Of a DNA stretch of 64,000 bases, positions 35,180 through 44,757 are shown piece by piece. Numbering within the stretch: the stretch's first letter is position 1; each line of letters starts with the position of its first letter. Below the pieces are notes generated by a model, which ran no database searches, was not told where the DNA came from, and saw nothing but the letters and a program-made list of their open reading frames with translations. The translations under genes and the position numbers were made by a program. The DNA is from Gordonia sp. X0973 (GTDB lineage: Bacteria; Actinomycetota; Actinomycetes; Mycobacteriales; Mycobacteriaceae). The stretch is taken from assembly GCF_013348785.1 (NCBI RefSeq), contig NZ_CP054691.1, positions 682,001 to 746,000 of the forward strand. The letters are read 5' to 3'.

Positions 35180-37878
35180 TGCGCCACGTCCTCGCCGCCG
35201 ACGTCGACCGGCTGCGCACCGCGGTCCTCGACGCATGGCGGGCCTCGCCGACGCGCCTGGTCGAGGACGCCCGCGCCGAGGCCGACCTCGCCGCCGTCGG
35301 GTACCGCGACCGGCTCTTCGTCGAACTCGCCGCGAATGCCGCCGACGCCGCCGCCGCGGCGGGCGTCGCGGGGAAGCTGGCCGTGTGGCGCGACGACGAG
35401 GGCGCCCTGCACCTGGCCAACACCGGTGAGCCGCTGACCGCGGCCGGGGTGGAGTCCTTGCTGGCCCTGCGCGTCTCCCCGAAGGATGCCGCCGCCGAGA
35501 CCGTCGGGCGTTTCGGTGTCGGGTTCGCCGCCGTGGTCCCGGTCGCCCGCCGCGTCGAAGTCCGTTCCCGCACCGGCACCGTGGTTTTCGACCGCACCGA
35601 GACGGCCCGTGAGATCGAGTCGTGGGCGGGCTTGCCCGACGGGCTGGACGCCCCACTGCTGCGGCTGGCGTGGGCGGGTGACGCTGCACCGGCCGAGGGG
35701 TTCGACACCGAGATCGTCGTCCTGCCGCGCACCGGGGTGGACGTCGACGCGCTGCTCGCCGAGATGGCCGCCCAAGCCCGCGACCGGCTGCTGGAACTGC
35801 CCGCGCTCGCCGAGATCACCGTCGGCGAGGCCACCGTGACCGCCGGGGAAGCCGCGGCGGAGTGGTTCGAGGTGGCGACCGGAGACATCCGCTGGCTCGC
35901 CCCGATCGCGAAGCGGCCGGCGGCGCCCGAGGTGCTGCGCACCCCGACGCCCACCGACATCGACATCTCCGTCCCGGCGCGGGTCATCGCGACGCTGCCG
36001 GTGACACCGGACCGCAGGCACCTCATGCCCGGCGTCGACGTCGGCGTCCTCGCCCCCGGCTACGCAGCGCTGGTCGCCGCGCTCCCGCCTGCGCGTCGCC
36101 CGGGATTCGTGCCGCGGGCGCTGGGGGCCAACCCGGTCGACGCACGGCTGCTGGAGACGGTGCTCGACGCACTGGGGAAGACGGCATGGGTGCCCGCCGC
36201 GGATGGCGAAGCCGCCCTGGTGCCGCGGCGCACGCTGATCGTCGCCGATCTGTCCGACGAGCTGGCCGCCTGCCTCGGGCCGGTGCTGGCCGACCTCGCC
36301 CACCCCGACGTCTCCGGCCCGGCGCAGCGTGCCGCCTTGGTCGCCGTCGGGGCGCGCGAGATCGGGTTGGCCGACATCGCGAACGCGCTGGCCGACGTCG
36401 ACCGGCCCACGCAGTGGTGGGCGCAGTGCTATGACGCGCTGGCCCCGCTGGTCCTCACCGCCCAGGACGCGGAGGAACTCGGTGCCCTGCCGGTGCCGCG
36501 TGCCGACGGTCGCCGCAACCTCGGGGCCCGCGGCCTAATCTTCGCGGCGGCCGGGGTCGCGGCGCCGTGGGCCAAGGCCGTCGCACCCGACGCCGTCCAC
36601 CCGTTGCTGGAGCGGCTGGGCGCGCAACCGGTCGGTCCCGGTGAGCTGCTGGCCGCACCCGAACTCGTGGTCGCCCTGGCCGAGGCGGCCGAGCACGGCA
36701 CCGACGACGAGGTACTCGACCTCGCGCATGCGGTGCTCGGTCTGCTGGTCGCCGACCCGGATGCTGAGCTGCCCGCCGCGGCGTCGGCCGAACTGCTGCT
36801 ACCCGATGACGAGGGGGAACTCGTCCACGTCGACGAACTGTCGATGCCCCGGTCGCCCCTGGTCGAACTACTCGGCGAGGACTGCCCGTTCGCACTCGTC
36901 GATGATCCGCTGATCCAGCGGTACGGGGAATCGGCGTTGCGCCGGGCCGGGGTTGGCTGGGGATTCCTCACCGTCTCCGAGCAATGGCCCACCGAGCCCA
37001 ACCACGACCTCGACGACGAAGGGCGGTGGTGGTCGGGACTCGGGGAGCCGCCGTCGACCATGACGGCGGCGCGCGACCTGGACCTCGTGCCCGACGACCG
37101 GTGGCGGGCGGCCCTGCACATCCTGGCCGACGATCCGGCCACGGCCCCGCTGCTCGTCGAGCGGGAGGGCTACACCGCGTGGTGGCTGCGCGAGCACGCG
37201 CAGATCGACGGTCGGCCGGTGCGCGAGTACCGCAGCCCGGACGCCGACGGGTTCGCCGGGATCGTCGACCCGCTCGACCACCCGGACGCCGCGCGACTCT
37301 CCGGTGTGCTGCTCGGCGACGCCGTGCGCGACTCCCCGTCGGCCGCGATGATCCTCGCGGGCCTGGGCGACGCGCAGCGAGACGTCGCGCCGGGGGTCGC
37401 GGTGCGGGCATACGGGGAGGTGCTCACCGCACTAGCGCGCGGTGACGCCGACACCGAGGCCGTGATGACCGCGCTCGGCGAACCGCCCGCCGCCAGAACA
37501 CTCGACGGATCGGTCTGCGACACCGGGGTGGTCGTCGACGCGGCCCAGTACCTCGCCGTCGTCGACCCGGCGCGCGCGGTGGTGCCCGGCCTGCCGGTGG
37601 CCGCGGATTCCGCCGCCGACCTCGCCGCACTCCTCGACCTCCCGCTCTCCTCCGAGGCGGTACCGGTCCGCGTGATCAGCACCGGTCGGGTGACGACGTG
37701 GGAGGCCGATCCCGACGCGATCGCCGTCGCCGCGCAGTATTCCGCGACCCTCCCACGGGGGCGGGTGGTCGTACACGACGACCTCGTCGTCGCGACCGAG
37801 CGGGGCGAGCACCGCGTCGCGCGGTGGGTCGACGAGGACGGGACCGCCCATCTGCGCCGGATGGCGTCGGGGAGATGA
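35179..37878 (+). CDS. Large GHKL ATPase-domain protein (Hsp90/sacsin-like N-terminus)
   Basis: 899 residues from ATG 35179. An N-terminal Bergerat ATP fold is clear: N-box FVELAANAADAAAAAG (about 50-65), LANTGEPL and ETVGRFGVGF (about 110). It resembles the ATPase of Hsp90 or sacsin, not of histidine kinases or MutL. The remaining 650 residues are Ala/Asp-rich, with no domain I recognise and no membrane helix. It is overlapped with DUF3027, so the pair may form a complex. Annotated relatives are called molecular chaperone Hsp90 or ATP-binding protein without experiments. Confidence 0.8.
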   Translation: MRHVLAADVDRLRTAVLDAWRASPTRLVEDARAEADLAAVGYRDRLFVELAANAADAAAAAGVAGKLAVWRDDEGALHLANTGEPLTAAGVESLLALRVSPKDAAAETVGRFGVGFAAVVPVARRVEVRSRTGTVVFDRTETAREIESWAGLPDGLDAPLLRLAWAGDAAPAEGFDTEIVVLPRTGVDVDALLAEMAAQARDRLLELPALAEITVGEATVTAGEAAAEWFEVATGDIRWLAPIAKRPAAPEVLRTPTPTDIDISVPARVIATLPVTPDRRHLMPGVDVGVLAPGYAALVAALPPARRPGFVPRALGANPVDARLLETVLDALGKTAWVPAADGEAALVPRRTLIVADLSDELAACLGPVLADLAHPDVSGPAQRAALVAVGAREIGLADIANALADVDRPTQWWAQCYDALAPLVLTAQDAEELGALPVPRADGRRNLGARGLIFAAAGVAAPWAKAVAPDAVHPLLERLGAQPVGPGELLAAPELVVALAEAAEHGTDDEVLDLAHAVLGLLVADPDAELPAAASAELLLPDDEGELVHVDELSMPRSPLVELLGEDCPFALVDDPLIQRYGESALRRAGVGWGFLTVSEQWPTEPNHDLDDEGRWWSGLGEPPSTMTAARDLDLVPDDRWRAALHILADDPATAPLLVEREGYTAWWLREHAQIDGRPVREYRSPDADGFAGIVDPLDHPDAARLSGVLLGDAVRDSPSAAMILAGLGDAQRDVAPGVAVRAYGEVLTALARGDADTEAVMTALGEPPAARTLDGSVCDTGVVVDAAQYLAVVDPARAVVPGLPVAADSAADLAALLDLPLSSEAVPVRVISTGRVTTWEADPDAIAVAAQYSATLPRGRVVVHDDLVVATERGEHRVARWVDEDGTAHLRRMASGR

Positions 37879-37893
37879 CCTAGCCTGAGAGCC

Positions 37894-38460
37894 ATGATCC
37901 TCGCCGAACCCCCGATCGACCGCGGGATGCTCGACCTCGCCGTCGACATCCGCTCCGGATTCTGGACCTCGGTCGCCGAGGCACTGAGCTGGCTCGGCTC
38001 CATCTCGGTGCTGACCGTGATCGTGATCGCGGCCAGTGCGGTGTTCGCCGCCTTCGGCCGCTGGCGGTCGGCGGCGGCCGTCCTGTTCGGATCGTGGTCG
38101 GCTTATTGGCTGATGATCGGGCTCAAGGCCCTGTTCGACCGGGACCGCCCGCCGGTATCGGCCCGTCTGATCCACGCCTCCCACCAGTCGATGCCGTCGG
38201 GCCACGCGATGATGAGCCTGGTGGTGTTCGGGTTGATCGCCGCCTGTCTCTACCGGTCGTCGGGCTGGATCCGCCAGCATCCCGACGTCCTGATGCTCGC
38301 ACCCGTGCTGAGCCTCGCGATCGGCGTGAGCCGGGTCTATCTGGGCGTGCATTGGTTCACCGACGTGGTGATCGGCTGGGTGCTCGGCGCGGCCTGGGTG
38401 GCCCTGGTCGTCTGGGTGGCGCACCTCGGTCAGCCGGACACCCGGGTAAAGTTTGCCTAA
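37894..38460 (+). CDS. PAP2-family lipid phosphatase
   Basis: 188 residues with about six helices and the three-part phosphatase signature: KALFDRDRPP, PSGHAMM and SRVYLGVHWFTDV. It probably removes phosphate from a polyprenyl or phosphatidyl lipid at the outer membrane face, for example recycling undecaprenyl pyrophosphate. It starts 15 bases after the GHKL gene. Confidence 0.9.
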   Translation: MILAEPPIDRGMLDLAVDIRSGFWTSVAEALSWLGSISVLTVIVIAASAVFAAFGRWRSAAAVLFGSWSAYWLMIGLKALFDRDRPPVSARLIHASHQSMPSGHAMMSLVVFGLIAACLYRSSGWIRQHPDVLMLAPVLSLAIGVSRVYLGVHWFTDVVIGWVLGAAWVALVVWVAHLGQPDTRVKFA

Positions 38461-38475
38461 CCTTCCTATGGTGCA

Positions 38476-39402
38476 ATGTCGGCTATGGGATTTTTCCGAC
38501 GCCTAGCCGTCCTCGCCGCGGCGGCGGCCACCGTGGCCGTGGCGGCACCGACCGGAGCGACGCAGGCCGCGCCCGGCGAGCGACTGCCGATCATCTACCT
38601 GGCCAGCGCGATCGAGAACGAGACGCTGACCCAGGCGTTCACCGCGCCGATGCGGGCGCGCGGCTACGAGGTCTACACCTTCCAGACCAACGATCCGAAG
38701 GATCCGCGCAACAACCCCTTCGTGCGGATCAAGGGCAACTCGGCAAAGCTCGGGCGCTGGGCCGACGACCTGTCCAAGCGCACCGGCCACAAGAAATTCG
38801 ACCTGGTCACCATTTCGCAGACCGGGATCGTCGGGCGCTACTGGTTGAAGGATTTCGGCGGGGCGCGCCTCGTCCGCAAGGCGGTGATCCTCTCCGGGAT
38901 GATCCTCGGCTCGCCGTATCAGGCCCAGTGGCTGCGCCAGGGCAAGTGCCCGCCGCGTGACCGCCTCCAATACCTGCCGCCGCAGTACCGCGGGATGAAC
39001 CCGACGCCGGCATGCCGAGAGCAGGCGATGGGCGGCACGGACATCGCCGCGCTCAACTCGCCAGCGCAGGCGCTGCCCGGCGTCACCTACTACAACGTGA
39101 CGACGCTGCGCGAAGAGGAGGCGGCCCCGTTCTGGATCAACCTGATGACCGGTCCGGGCCGCTACCGCAACATCGTCACCCAGGATCTGTGCCCGAACGA
39201 TCCGATCGTGCACATGACGCTCAACGTCGCGCCGTCGATGCAGTCGCTGATCGACTCGCTGCTGCGCACCGGGCACCCGGCGATGGCGTGCATGGCTCCC
39301 GCGGCGCCCGCGATGAAGGTGCGCCCCCTGCGGACTCCGCCGGGGATCACGCTCCCGGCCGGCTCGGTGATGCCGCCGCAGTTCGCGCGCTACTACCGGT
39401 AG
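38476..39402 (+). CDS. Secreted alpha/beta hydrolase, lipase class 2/EstA-like
   Basis: 308 residues with a signal peptide to about residue 33 (GATQAAP). The opening PIIYLASAIENETL and the nucleophile region VTISQTGIVGRYWLKDF follow the EstA/class 2 lipase pattern where GHSQGG is usual; here Ser is kept but the elbow reads ISQTG. The motif around the acid and His is not clear, so the enzyme may be altered. Six cysteines are spread over the mature part (GKCPP, PACREQ, DLCPND, MACMA and others), suggesting disulfides. It starts 15 bases after the PAP2 gene. Confidence 0.7.
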   Translation: MSAMGFFRRLAVLAAAAATVAVAAPTGATQAAPGERLPIIYLASAIENETLTQAFTAPMRARGYEVYTFQTNDPKDPRNNPFVRIKGNSAKLGRWADDLSKRTGHKKFDLVTISQTGIVGRYWLKDFGGARLVRKAVILSGMILGSPYQAQWLRQGKCPPRDRLQYLPPQYRGMNPTPACREQAMGGTDIAALNSPAQALPGVTYYNVTTLREEEAAPFWINLMTGPGRYRNIVTQDLCPNDPIVHMTLNVAPSMQSLIDSLLRTGHPAMACMAPAAPAMKVRPLRTPPGITLPAGSVMPPQFARYYR

Positions 39403-39405
39403 GCG

Positions 39406-39657
39406 CTACTCCAGCCCCTGCTGGGCGGTCTTGGAGCCGCGGCGCACCGCGGCGAGCTGCACGCCGACGATGAGCGTGCCCAGCACGCCGACGCCCAGTC
39501 CCCAGAGGCATACCTGCAGCGTCAGGCCGCCGACGCCGGTCACGAGCGCGACGATCGTCGCGACCAGCCAGGCGGCCATGCCGACCACAATGACCGGGCC
39601 CGGTTCGCGCAGAATCTTGGGCAACTCGGGAACGGGGGTCTGGGCGGCGTCGGACAT
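39406..39657 (-). CDS. DUF2530 two-helix membrane protein
   Basis: 83 residues: MSDAAQTPVPELPKIL then two helices (VIVVGMAAWLVATIVALVTG and LWGLGVGVLGTLIVGVQLAAV) and RRGSK. It fits DUF2530, found in actinobacteria beside this permease or methylase. Function unknown. It is divergent from the permease gene. Confidence 0.8.
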   Translation of the reverse strand: MSDAAQTPVPELPKILREPGPVIVVGMAAWLVATIVALVTGVGGLTLQVCLWGLGVGVLGTLIVGVQLAAVRRGSKTAQQGLE

Positions 39658-39680
39658 GGGTTCAGGTTAACGTTCTGGGC

Positions 39681-41135
39681 GTGAGCGCAGCGCCGGTACC
39701 GTCCCGAGTCGATCGGTTCTTCCGTATCAGCGAGCGCGGCTCGACGCCGCTGCGCGAGATGCGGGGCGGGATCGTCACCTTCTTCACGATGGCCTACATC
39801 GTCGTGTTGAACCCGATCATCCTCGGCGGTCACCCCGGCAAGCCGATCAACGCGGACATCCACGGCGACGTGCTGCCGATGGCGGCGGTCGCCGCGGTCA
39901 CCGCACTCGTCGCCGGGGTGATGTGCGTGGTCTTCGGCGTGGTGGCGAACTATCCGTTCGCCTTCGCCGCCGGACTGGGCGTCAACAGCCTCCTCGCGGT
40001 GAGCGTGACCACCCAGGTCACCTGGCCGGAGGCGATGGGCCTGGTGGTCCTCAACGGCGTCATCATCGTCGCGCTCGCGGTGACGGGCTTCCGCACCGCG
40101 GTGTTCAACGCCGTGCCCGCCGAACTCAAGGCCGCGATCACCGCCGGCATCGGCGTGTTCATCGCGTTCATCGGATTCGTCAACGCCGGGTTCGTGCAAC
40201 GGGTCCCCGACGCCGCCCACACGACGGTGCCGGTCCGCCTCGGCGAATCCGGATCGATCTCGACCTGGCCGGTCTTCGTCTTCGCGGTCGGACTCCTGTT
40301 GATGGGGGTGCTGACCGTGCGCAAGGTGCCCGGCGGCCTGCTGATCGGCATCGTCCTCACCACGGTGTTGGCGATCGTCGTCCAAGCGGTCCGCCCGAGC
40401 CGCTGGGCCCTCAACGCCCCGGAACTGCCGCATTCGGTCGGCGGCCTGCCCGACCTCTCCCTGATCGGCAAGGTGGACCTGTTCGGCGCGTTCACCGAGC
40501 ACGGCTCCGCGTCGCACGTCATCGCGGCACCGGCCATCGGCGCGTCGATCCTGCTGTTCAGCATCGTGCTCGCCAACTTCTTCGACGCGATGGGCACCAT
40601 GACCGGGCTCGGCGAGGAGGCCGGACTCGCCGACGAGAACGGGACGCTGCCCGGGATCGGGAAGGCACTGGTCGTGGAGGGCACCGGCGCCATCGCCGGC
40701 GGCCTGGGCTCGGCGTCGTCGAACACCGTGTTCGTCGAGTCGGCGTCGGGGATCGCCGAAGGCGCGCGGACCGGATTCGCGAACCTGGTGACCGGAGCAT
40801 TGTTCCTCGCGGCGATGTTCTTCACGCCGCTCTACCAGGTGGTGCCACTCGAGGCCGTCGCCCCGGCGCTGGTGATCGTCGGCGCGCTGATGATCGGGCA
40901 GATCCGGACCATCGACCTGACCCGCTTCGAATACGCCCTGCCCGCCTTCCTGACCATCGTGGCCATGCCGTTCACCTACTCCATCGCCAACGGCATCGGC
41001 CTGGGCTTCATCAGCTGGGTGGTGCTGGCGACCGCGCGGGGCAAAGCGCGCGAAGTCCACCCGATCCTGTGGGCGGTGGCCGTGGTGTTCGTCGTCTACT
41101 TCGCCCGCGCCCCGATCCAGGAGCTGTTGACCTGA
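39681..41135 (+). CDS. Guanine/hypoxanthine permease, AzgA-like (NCS2)
   Basis: 484 residues, about fourteen helices. Family motifs: FFTMAYIVVLNPIIL near the N-terminus, GLGVNSLLAVSV, NFFDAMGTMTGLGEEAGL (the conserved FD-x-x-G-T motif) and SASSNTVFVESASGIAEGART. These fit AzgA/GhxP-type purine:proton symporters rather than uracil carriers. GTG start 39681 follows the divergent DUF2530 gene by 24 bases. Confidence 0.9.
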   Translation: MSAAPVPSRVDRFFRISERGSTPLREMRGGIVTFFTMAYIVVLNPIILGGHPGKPINADIHGDVLPMAAVAAVTALVAGVMCVVFGVVANYPFAFAAGLGVNSLLAVSVTTQVTWPEAMGLVVLNGVIIVALAVTGFRTAVFNAVPAELKAAITAGIGVFIAFIGFVNAGFVQRVPDAAHTTVPVRLGESGSISTWPVFVFAVGLLLMGVLTVRKVPGGLLIGIVLTTVLAIVVQAVRPSRWALNAPELPHSVGGLPDLSLIGKVDLFGAFTEHGSASHVIAAPAIGASILLFSIVLANFFDAMGTMTGLGEEAGLADENGTLPGIGKALVVEGTGAIAGGLGSASSNTVFVESASGIAEGARTGFANLVTGALFLAAMFFTPLYQVVPLEAVAPALVIVGALMIGQIRTIDLTRFEYALPAFLTIVAMPFTYSIANGIGLGFISWVVLATARGKAREVHPILWAVAVVFVVYFARAPIQELLT

Positions 41136-41136
41136 C

Positions 41137-42378
41137 CTAGAAGTCGGTGCCGGTGGCCGGGTGGGTATCGGTGCGCCAGATATTCGCGAAGGCGGTCAAC
41201 AGCTCGGGTGACGACGCGTCGAGCCGGCCGGCGCTCGCGAGCGCACGGGCGTCCACCGAGCCGAAGTAGAGCGATCCCACTACGGTGATGCCGCAACGGA
41301 TCTCGCCGTCCGTGCCCTCCCCGCCGCGTTGTACCGACGCCGTGCCGTCGACGATCCGCAGCCGGTACCGGTCCCCGGCGTCGCCCACCGGGTCGTCGAC
41401 GATCAGCGTCGCATCGAGGTCGGCGGCGTACCGGCGGGCGGTGAGCGCCTTGTCGACGTCGAGGATCGCCACCCAGAGGGTGTCGTAGCGCGAGGTCGTC
41501 TTCACCCCGCGCAGATCGGCGAGCTTGACCGGCAGGGGATCGCCGACCGAGAGGGTCGCCGTGGTCGCGGCGACCAGGTCGAGGGAGGAGAGGACGCGCC
41601 ACAGCTCGGTGTGCGCCTCGTCGGTGACGGCGACAACCTCCTCGATCCGCGCGTCGGGCAGGTCGTCGGCATCGGGGTGGGCCGCGTCGAGCCGGTAGGT
41701 CGCGTAGCCGTCGGCGTGCAGCAGGTACTGCCGCTCGCCGGTGGTGAAGGGCCGCAGCACGGGCCGGTCATCGAGGAGGTAGGCCCACCAGCGGTCGTCG
41801 CGCAGCATGACGCCGGGATGGACGTCGGCCCAGCGGCCGTAGATGCCCGGGGCCGCGGCGGCGAACTCCGCGGCGGAGGCGAACCGCACACCGGCACGCT
41901 CGGGTGGCGCGACGCGCAGCGTCTGCCGCTCGTCGATCCGCACGTCCTCGGCGAAGATCGCCGGGCCGAACCCGAACCGCTCGTAGATCGTGGCCTCCGA
42001 GGCCCACAGCGCGGCCATGCCGAATCCCTGCGCCACCCATTCCGCGCGCAGGCGGGTGAGGAGTTCGCGCAGGATCCCGCGCCGACGGTGGGTCGGTGCG
42101 ACCGACACCCAGGTCAACCCGGGGAAGTCCACCCGGGCGCCGCCGGGCACCGACATCCGCAGGCGGTAATACATGGCCTGGCCGACCAGGGGCGCGCCGG
42201 GCAGGGCGGGGTCGCGGGCGATCATCGTGTCCGCGTTGTCGATCATCGCCCGCTCGATGGCGCGGTGCGTCTCGTCGATCGGTGCGGTGATGCCGAAGGC
42301 CCGTGCGTCGGCGGCGAAGATCTCCGGCCAGTCGTCGTCGACGGCGGGACGGAACTGCAGATCGGGACGTGAAGCCAT
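41137..42378 (-). CDS. eis: Eis-like GNAT N-acetyltransferase
   Basis: 413 residues, the Eis length, with three parts: an N-terminal GNAT (acetyl-CoA site VAPTHRRRGILRELLT at about 105), a degenerate second GNAT and a C-terminal SCP2-like domain ending PATGTDF with the terminal carboxylate. Eis acetylates amines, including aminoglycosides in mycobacteria. Which amine it uses here is not shown. It starts 15 bases from the divergent SpoU methylase gene and stops one base from the permease stop. Confidence 0.88.
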   Translation of the reverse strand: MASRPDLQFRPAVDDDWPEIFAADARAFGITAPIDETHRAIERAMIDNADTMIARDPALPGAPLVGQAMYYRLRMSVPGGARVDFPGLTWVSVAPTHRRRGILRELLTRLRAEWVAQGFGMAALWASEATIYERFGFGPAIFAEDVRIDERQTLRVAPPERAGVRFASAAEFAAAAPGIYGRWADVHPGVMLRDDRWWAYLLDDRPVLRPFTTGERQYLLHADGYATYRLDAAHPDADDLPDARIEEVVAVTDEAHTELWRVLSSLDLVAATTATLSVGDPLPVKLADLRGVKTTSRYDTLWVAILDVDKALTARRYAADLDATLIVDDPVGDAGDRYRLRIVDGTASVQRGGEGTDGEIRCGITVVGSLYFGSVDARALASAGRLDASSPELLTAFANIWRTDTHPATGTDF

Positions 42379-42393
42379 GCGACTACCGTAACG

Positions 42394-43281
42394 GTGGTGT
42401 CCGGTTCCCCCACGCAGCACGTGCGAGTCGTCGACGTCGACGACCCCGACGATCCGCGCGTCGACGACTTCCGCGACCTGAACTCGGTGGATCGGCGCCC
42501 CGATCTGCCGGTCCTGCCCGGCGGCCGCGTCGGCAAAGGGCTCGTCATCGCCGAAGGGGTACTCGTCGTCGAGCGCATGGTCGCGTCCCGCTTCGCCCCG
42601 CATGCCTTCCTCGGCGTCGACCGCCGGCTCGGCGAACTCGCGGCCACCCTGCCGGTCACCGACGATCCCGGGGCGGTGCCGTTCTTCCGGGCGAGCGCCG
42701 AGGTCATGGCGCAGATCGTCGGCTTCCACCTCAACCGCGGGGTGCTCGGCGTCGCCGCACGCGCACCGGAGCTCGACGTGGAGCGGGCCGTGGCCGACGC
42801 GTGCGTCGTCGCCGTCTTGGAAGGGGTCAACGACCACGAGAACATCGGGTCGATCTTCCGCAACGCCGCCGGATTGGGCGTCGACGCGGTGCTCTTCGGC
42901 GCCGGGTGTGCCGATCCGCTGTACCGGCGCTGCGTGCGCGTGTCGATGGGCCATGCCCTACTCGTCCCGTTCGCGAAGCTGCCGGAGTGGCCCGCCGAAC
43001 TCGACCTGCTCGCCGACCGCGGCTTTCAGACGGTGTCGCTGACGCCCGACCCGGCGTCGCCGATGCTGGCCGACGCGGTCGCCGACGCGCGGCGCGTCGC
43101 CTTCCTCGTCGGCGCGGAGGGGCCCGGGCTGACCGCCGCGGCCATGCGGGCAAGTCACGTGCGCGCCCGGATCCCGATGAGTCGGGGAACCGATTCGCTC
43201 AACGTCGCGACGGCCGCGGCGATCGCCTTCTACGAGTTGGCGCGCCGCGGCGAGACGATCAGCCCCGGCGCAGGCCGCTGA
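42394..43281 (+). CDS. SpoU/TrmH-family RNA 2'-O-methyltransferase
   Basis: 295 residues. The trefoil-knot motifs are all present: LEGVNDHENIGSIFRNAAGL (motif 1), FLVGAEGPGL (motif 2) and IPMSRGTDSLNVATAAAIAFYE (motif 3), in the C-terminal 150 residues. It matches Rv0881. The target, rRNA or tRNA, is unknown. GTG at 42394 is the longest start; GTG 42397 or 42421 are alternatives. Confidence 0.88.
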   Translation: MVSGSPTQHVRVVDVDDPDDPRVDDFRDLNSVDRRPDLPVLPGGRVGKGLVIAEGVLVVERMVASRFAPHAFLGVDRRLGELAATLPVTDDPGAVPFFRASAEVMAQIVGFHLNRGVLGVAARAPELDVERAVADACVVAVLEGVNDHENIGSIFRNAAGLGVDAVLFGAGCADPLYRRCVRVSMGHALLVPFAKLPEWPAELDLLADRGFQTVSLTPDPASPMLADAVADARRVAFLVGAEGPGLTAAAMRASHVRARIPMSRGTDSLNVATAAAIAFYELARRGETISPGAGR

Positions 43282-43459
43282 GGATCAGCACGACGCCGAC
43301 GAGCACTCCGCCGATGACCAGCAGCCACGGCACCAGGTCGAGGTTCGGGAGGTGGAATCCACCGGTCATCCCCCAGGCGGCGACCAGCAGGGTGAGGATG
43401 CCTGCCACCGCGAGGAATACGGAGCGGCGCACCGGCGCGTCGTCGTCGGTCTTGGTCAT
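43259..43459 (-). CDS. Small two-helix membrane protein at end of PspC gene
   Basis: 66 residues (MTKTDDDAPVRRSVFL) with two helices (VAGILTLLVAAWGMTGG and LVPWLLVIGGVLVGVVLILSG). It is at the position of Rv0882. The ATG overlaps the PspC/LiaF gene stop by four bases, so it is part of that envelope stress operon. The last 23 bases overlap the convergent SpoU gene. Confidence 0.7.
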   Translation of the reverse strand: MTKTDDDAPVRRSVFLAVAGILTLLVAAWGMTGGFHLPNLDLVPWLLVIGGVLVGVVLILSGLRRG

Positions 43460-44664
43460 TTCTTCATCTCCACATCTCCCATGCCGTTGTGGGCACGGAT
43501 GGTCAGGATCGGGCCGGCTTCGTCGCCGACGATGCCCTGCGGGCACCGGATGGATCCGATTCCAGTGCTGCAGTCGGCGCGGACGCGCACCTTCTGCGGC
43601 AGGAGGACGACGAGGTCGCCGACCCCCTGTTCGACGTTGATCGTCCGGTCGTGGCTGATCGACTCGAGTTCGCGAAGGTCCAGGGTCGAGGATCCGACGC
43701 CGAGTCGGTAGTGCTCCAGCAGCGCCGATTCGGTGCGGGGCTGCCATTCGCGGTCCCCGACGCCGCCCCGTGTGACCGACCAGTCGTGCTGGTGCGCCAG
43801 CGTCGCGATCACCGCGACCGCCGCGGTGAGCAATGCCAGGCCGACGAGGCCGTCGGCGTGGCCGCCGGCGGGACGGCGCTGCAGCGCGGCGACGAGCATC
43901 CCGACGCCGAGGACCGCGAGGGCGAGGGAGGCGATCCGGCCGACGGTGAACCATTCGATCCCCACCAGGTTGCCGATGGTGCCGGCCACCGCGGCGAGCA
44001 CGGCCACACCGGCGACGATCGCGGTCAGCGGGTTCTTCGGCTGCTCGGCCGCGGCGAACGGCGGCTCGGGCGCCGCGGGGGGTTCGGGTAGATCCCAGGC
44101 GAAGGCGGCCGTGCCCATCGGATCCCACGGCGGCGGTGTGCCGCCCTCTTCGGCGACCCCGTCCGGGGTCACGCGCTGTTCGGCGGTCTCCGCGTCGGGG
44201 CCGGTGGTCGCGGCCGACGCCCGCGCGAGCTGGTCGGCGGCCGTTCCCCGCGGGGCGATGGGTGTGCGCTGGTAGAGCAGCCACCAGCCGATCAGCATGA
44301 GGACCGTGCCGGCGATGCCGCCGGACCCCCAGGCCCGCCCGCCGCTCACCGCCGAGACGAAGACGATGGCCACCACGATCCACACGACGAGGGGCGACAG
44401 GGCCCACGGCTGGCGGGTGCTGCGCCGCTCGATCCGCAGCGGGGCGCCCTCGCCCGGCAGCGCGGGCAGCGCGACCACGGCGACGATGTACAGCAGGATG
44501 CCGCTGCCGCCGAAGATCGTGGCCACCACGAACGCGACCCGGACCAATGTCGGGTCGATGTCGTAGCGGGCGCCGAAGCCGGAGCAGACGCCGGCGATCT
44601 TGCGGCCCGGGCGCTGCCGGATCGGGCGGGTCGCCCAGAGATCGGTGAGAGTCGAGGTGTTCAT
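43456..44664 (-). CDS. PspC-domain protein with LiaF-like C-terminus
   Basis: 402 residues. PspC domain at residues 18-75 (RKIAGVCSGFGARYDIDPTLVR, then a helix), a linker with several further helices and a C-terminal soluble beta domain like LiaF/YvqF (TINVEQGVGDLVVLLPQKVRVRADC, IGSIRCP). Such proteins sense cell-envelope stress and inhibit a partner kinase. The divergent kinase and regulator on its right fit a LiaFSR-like system. Two cysteines in the C-terminal domain are conserved-looking. Confidence 0.85.
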   Translation of the reverse strand: MNTSTLTDLWATRPIRQRPGRKIAGVCSGFGARYDIDPTLVRVAFVVATIFGGSGILLYIVAVVALPALPGEGAPLRIERRSTRQPWALSPLVVWIVVAIVFVSAVSGGRAWGSGGIAGTVLMLIGWWLLYQRTPIAPRGTAADQLARASAATTGPDAETAEQRVTPDGVAEEGGTPPPWDPMGTAAFAWDLPEPPAAPEPPFAAAEQPKNPLTAIVAGVAVLAAVAGTIGNLVGIEWFTVGRIASLALAVLGVGMLVAALQRRPAGGHADGLVGLALLTAAVAVIATLAHQHDWSVTRGGVGDREWQPRTESALLEHYRLGVGSSTLDLRELESISHDRTINVEQGVGDLVVLLPQKVRVRADCSTGIGSIRCPQGIVGDEAGPILTIRAHNGMGDVEMKK

Positions 44665-44757
44665 ACTTGACGATCCTGGCGTGTCATCGCGTCGAGGGGA
44701 TCGGGGAGAACCCTGAGATAGTCCCTGAACTCCGCGGCGGGCCGGGGTGGAGAGGTC

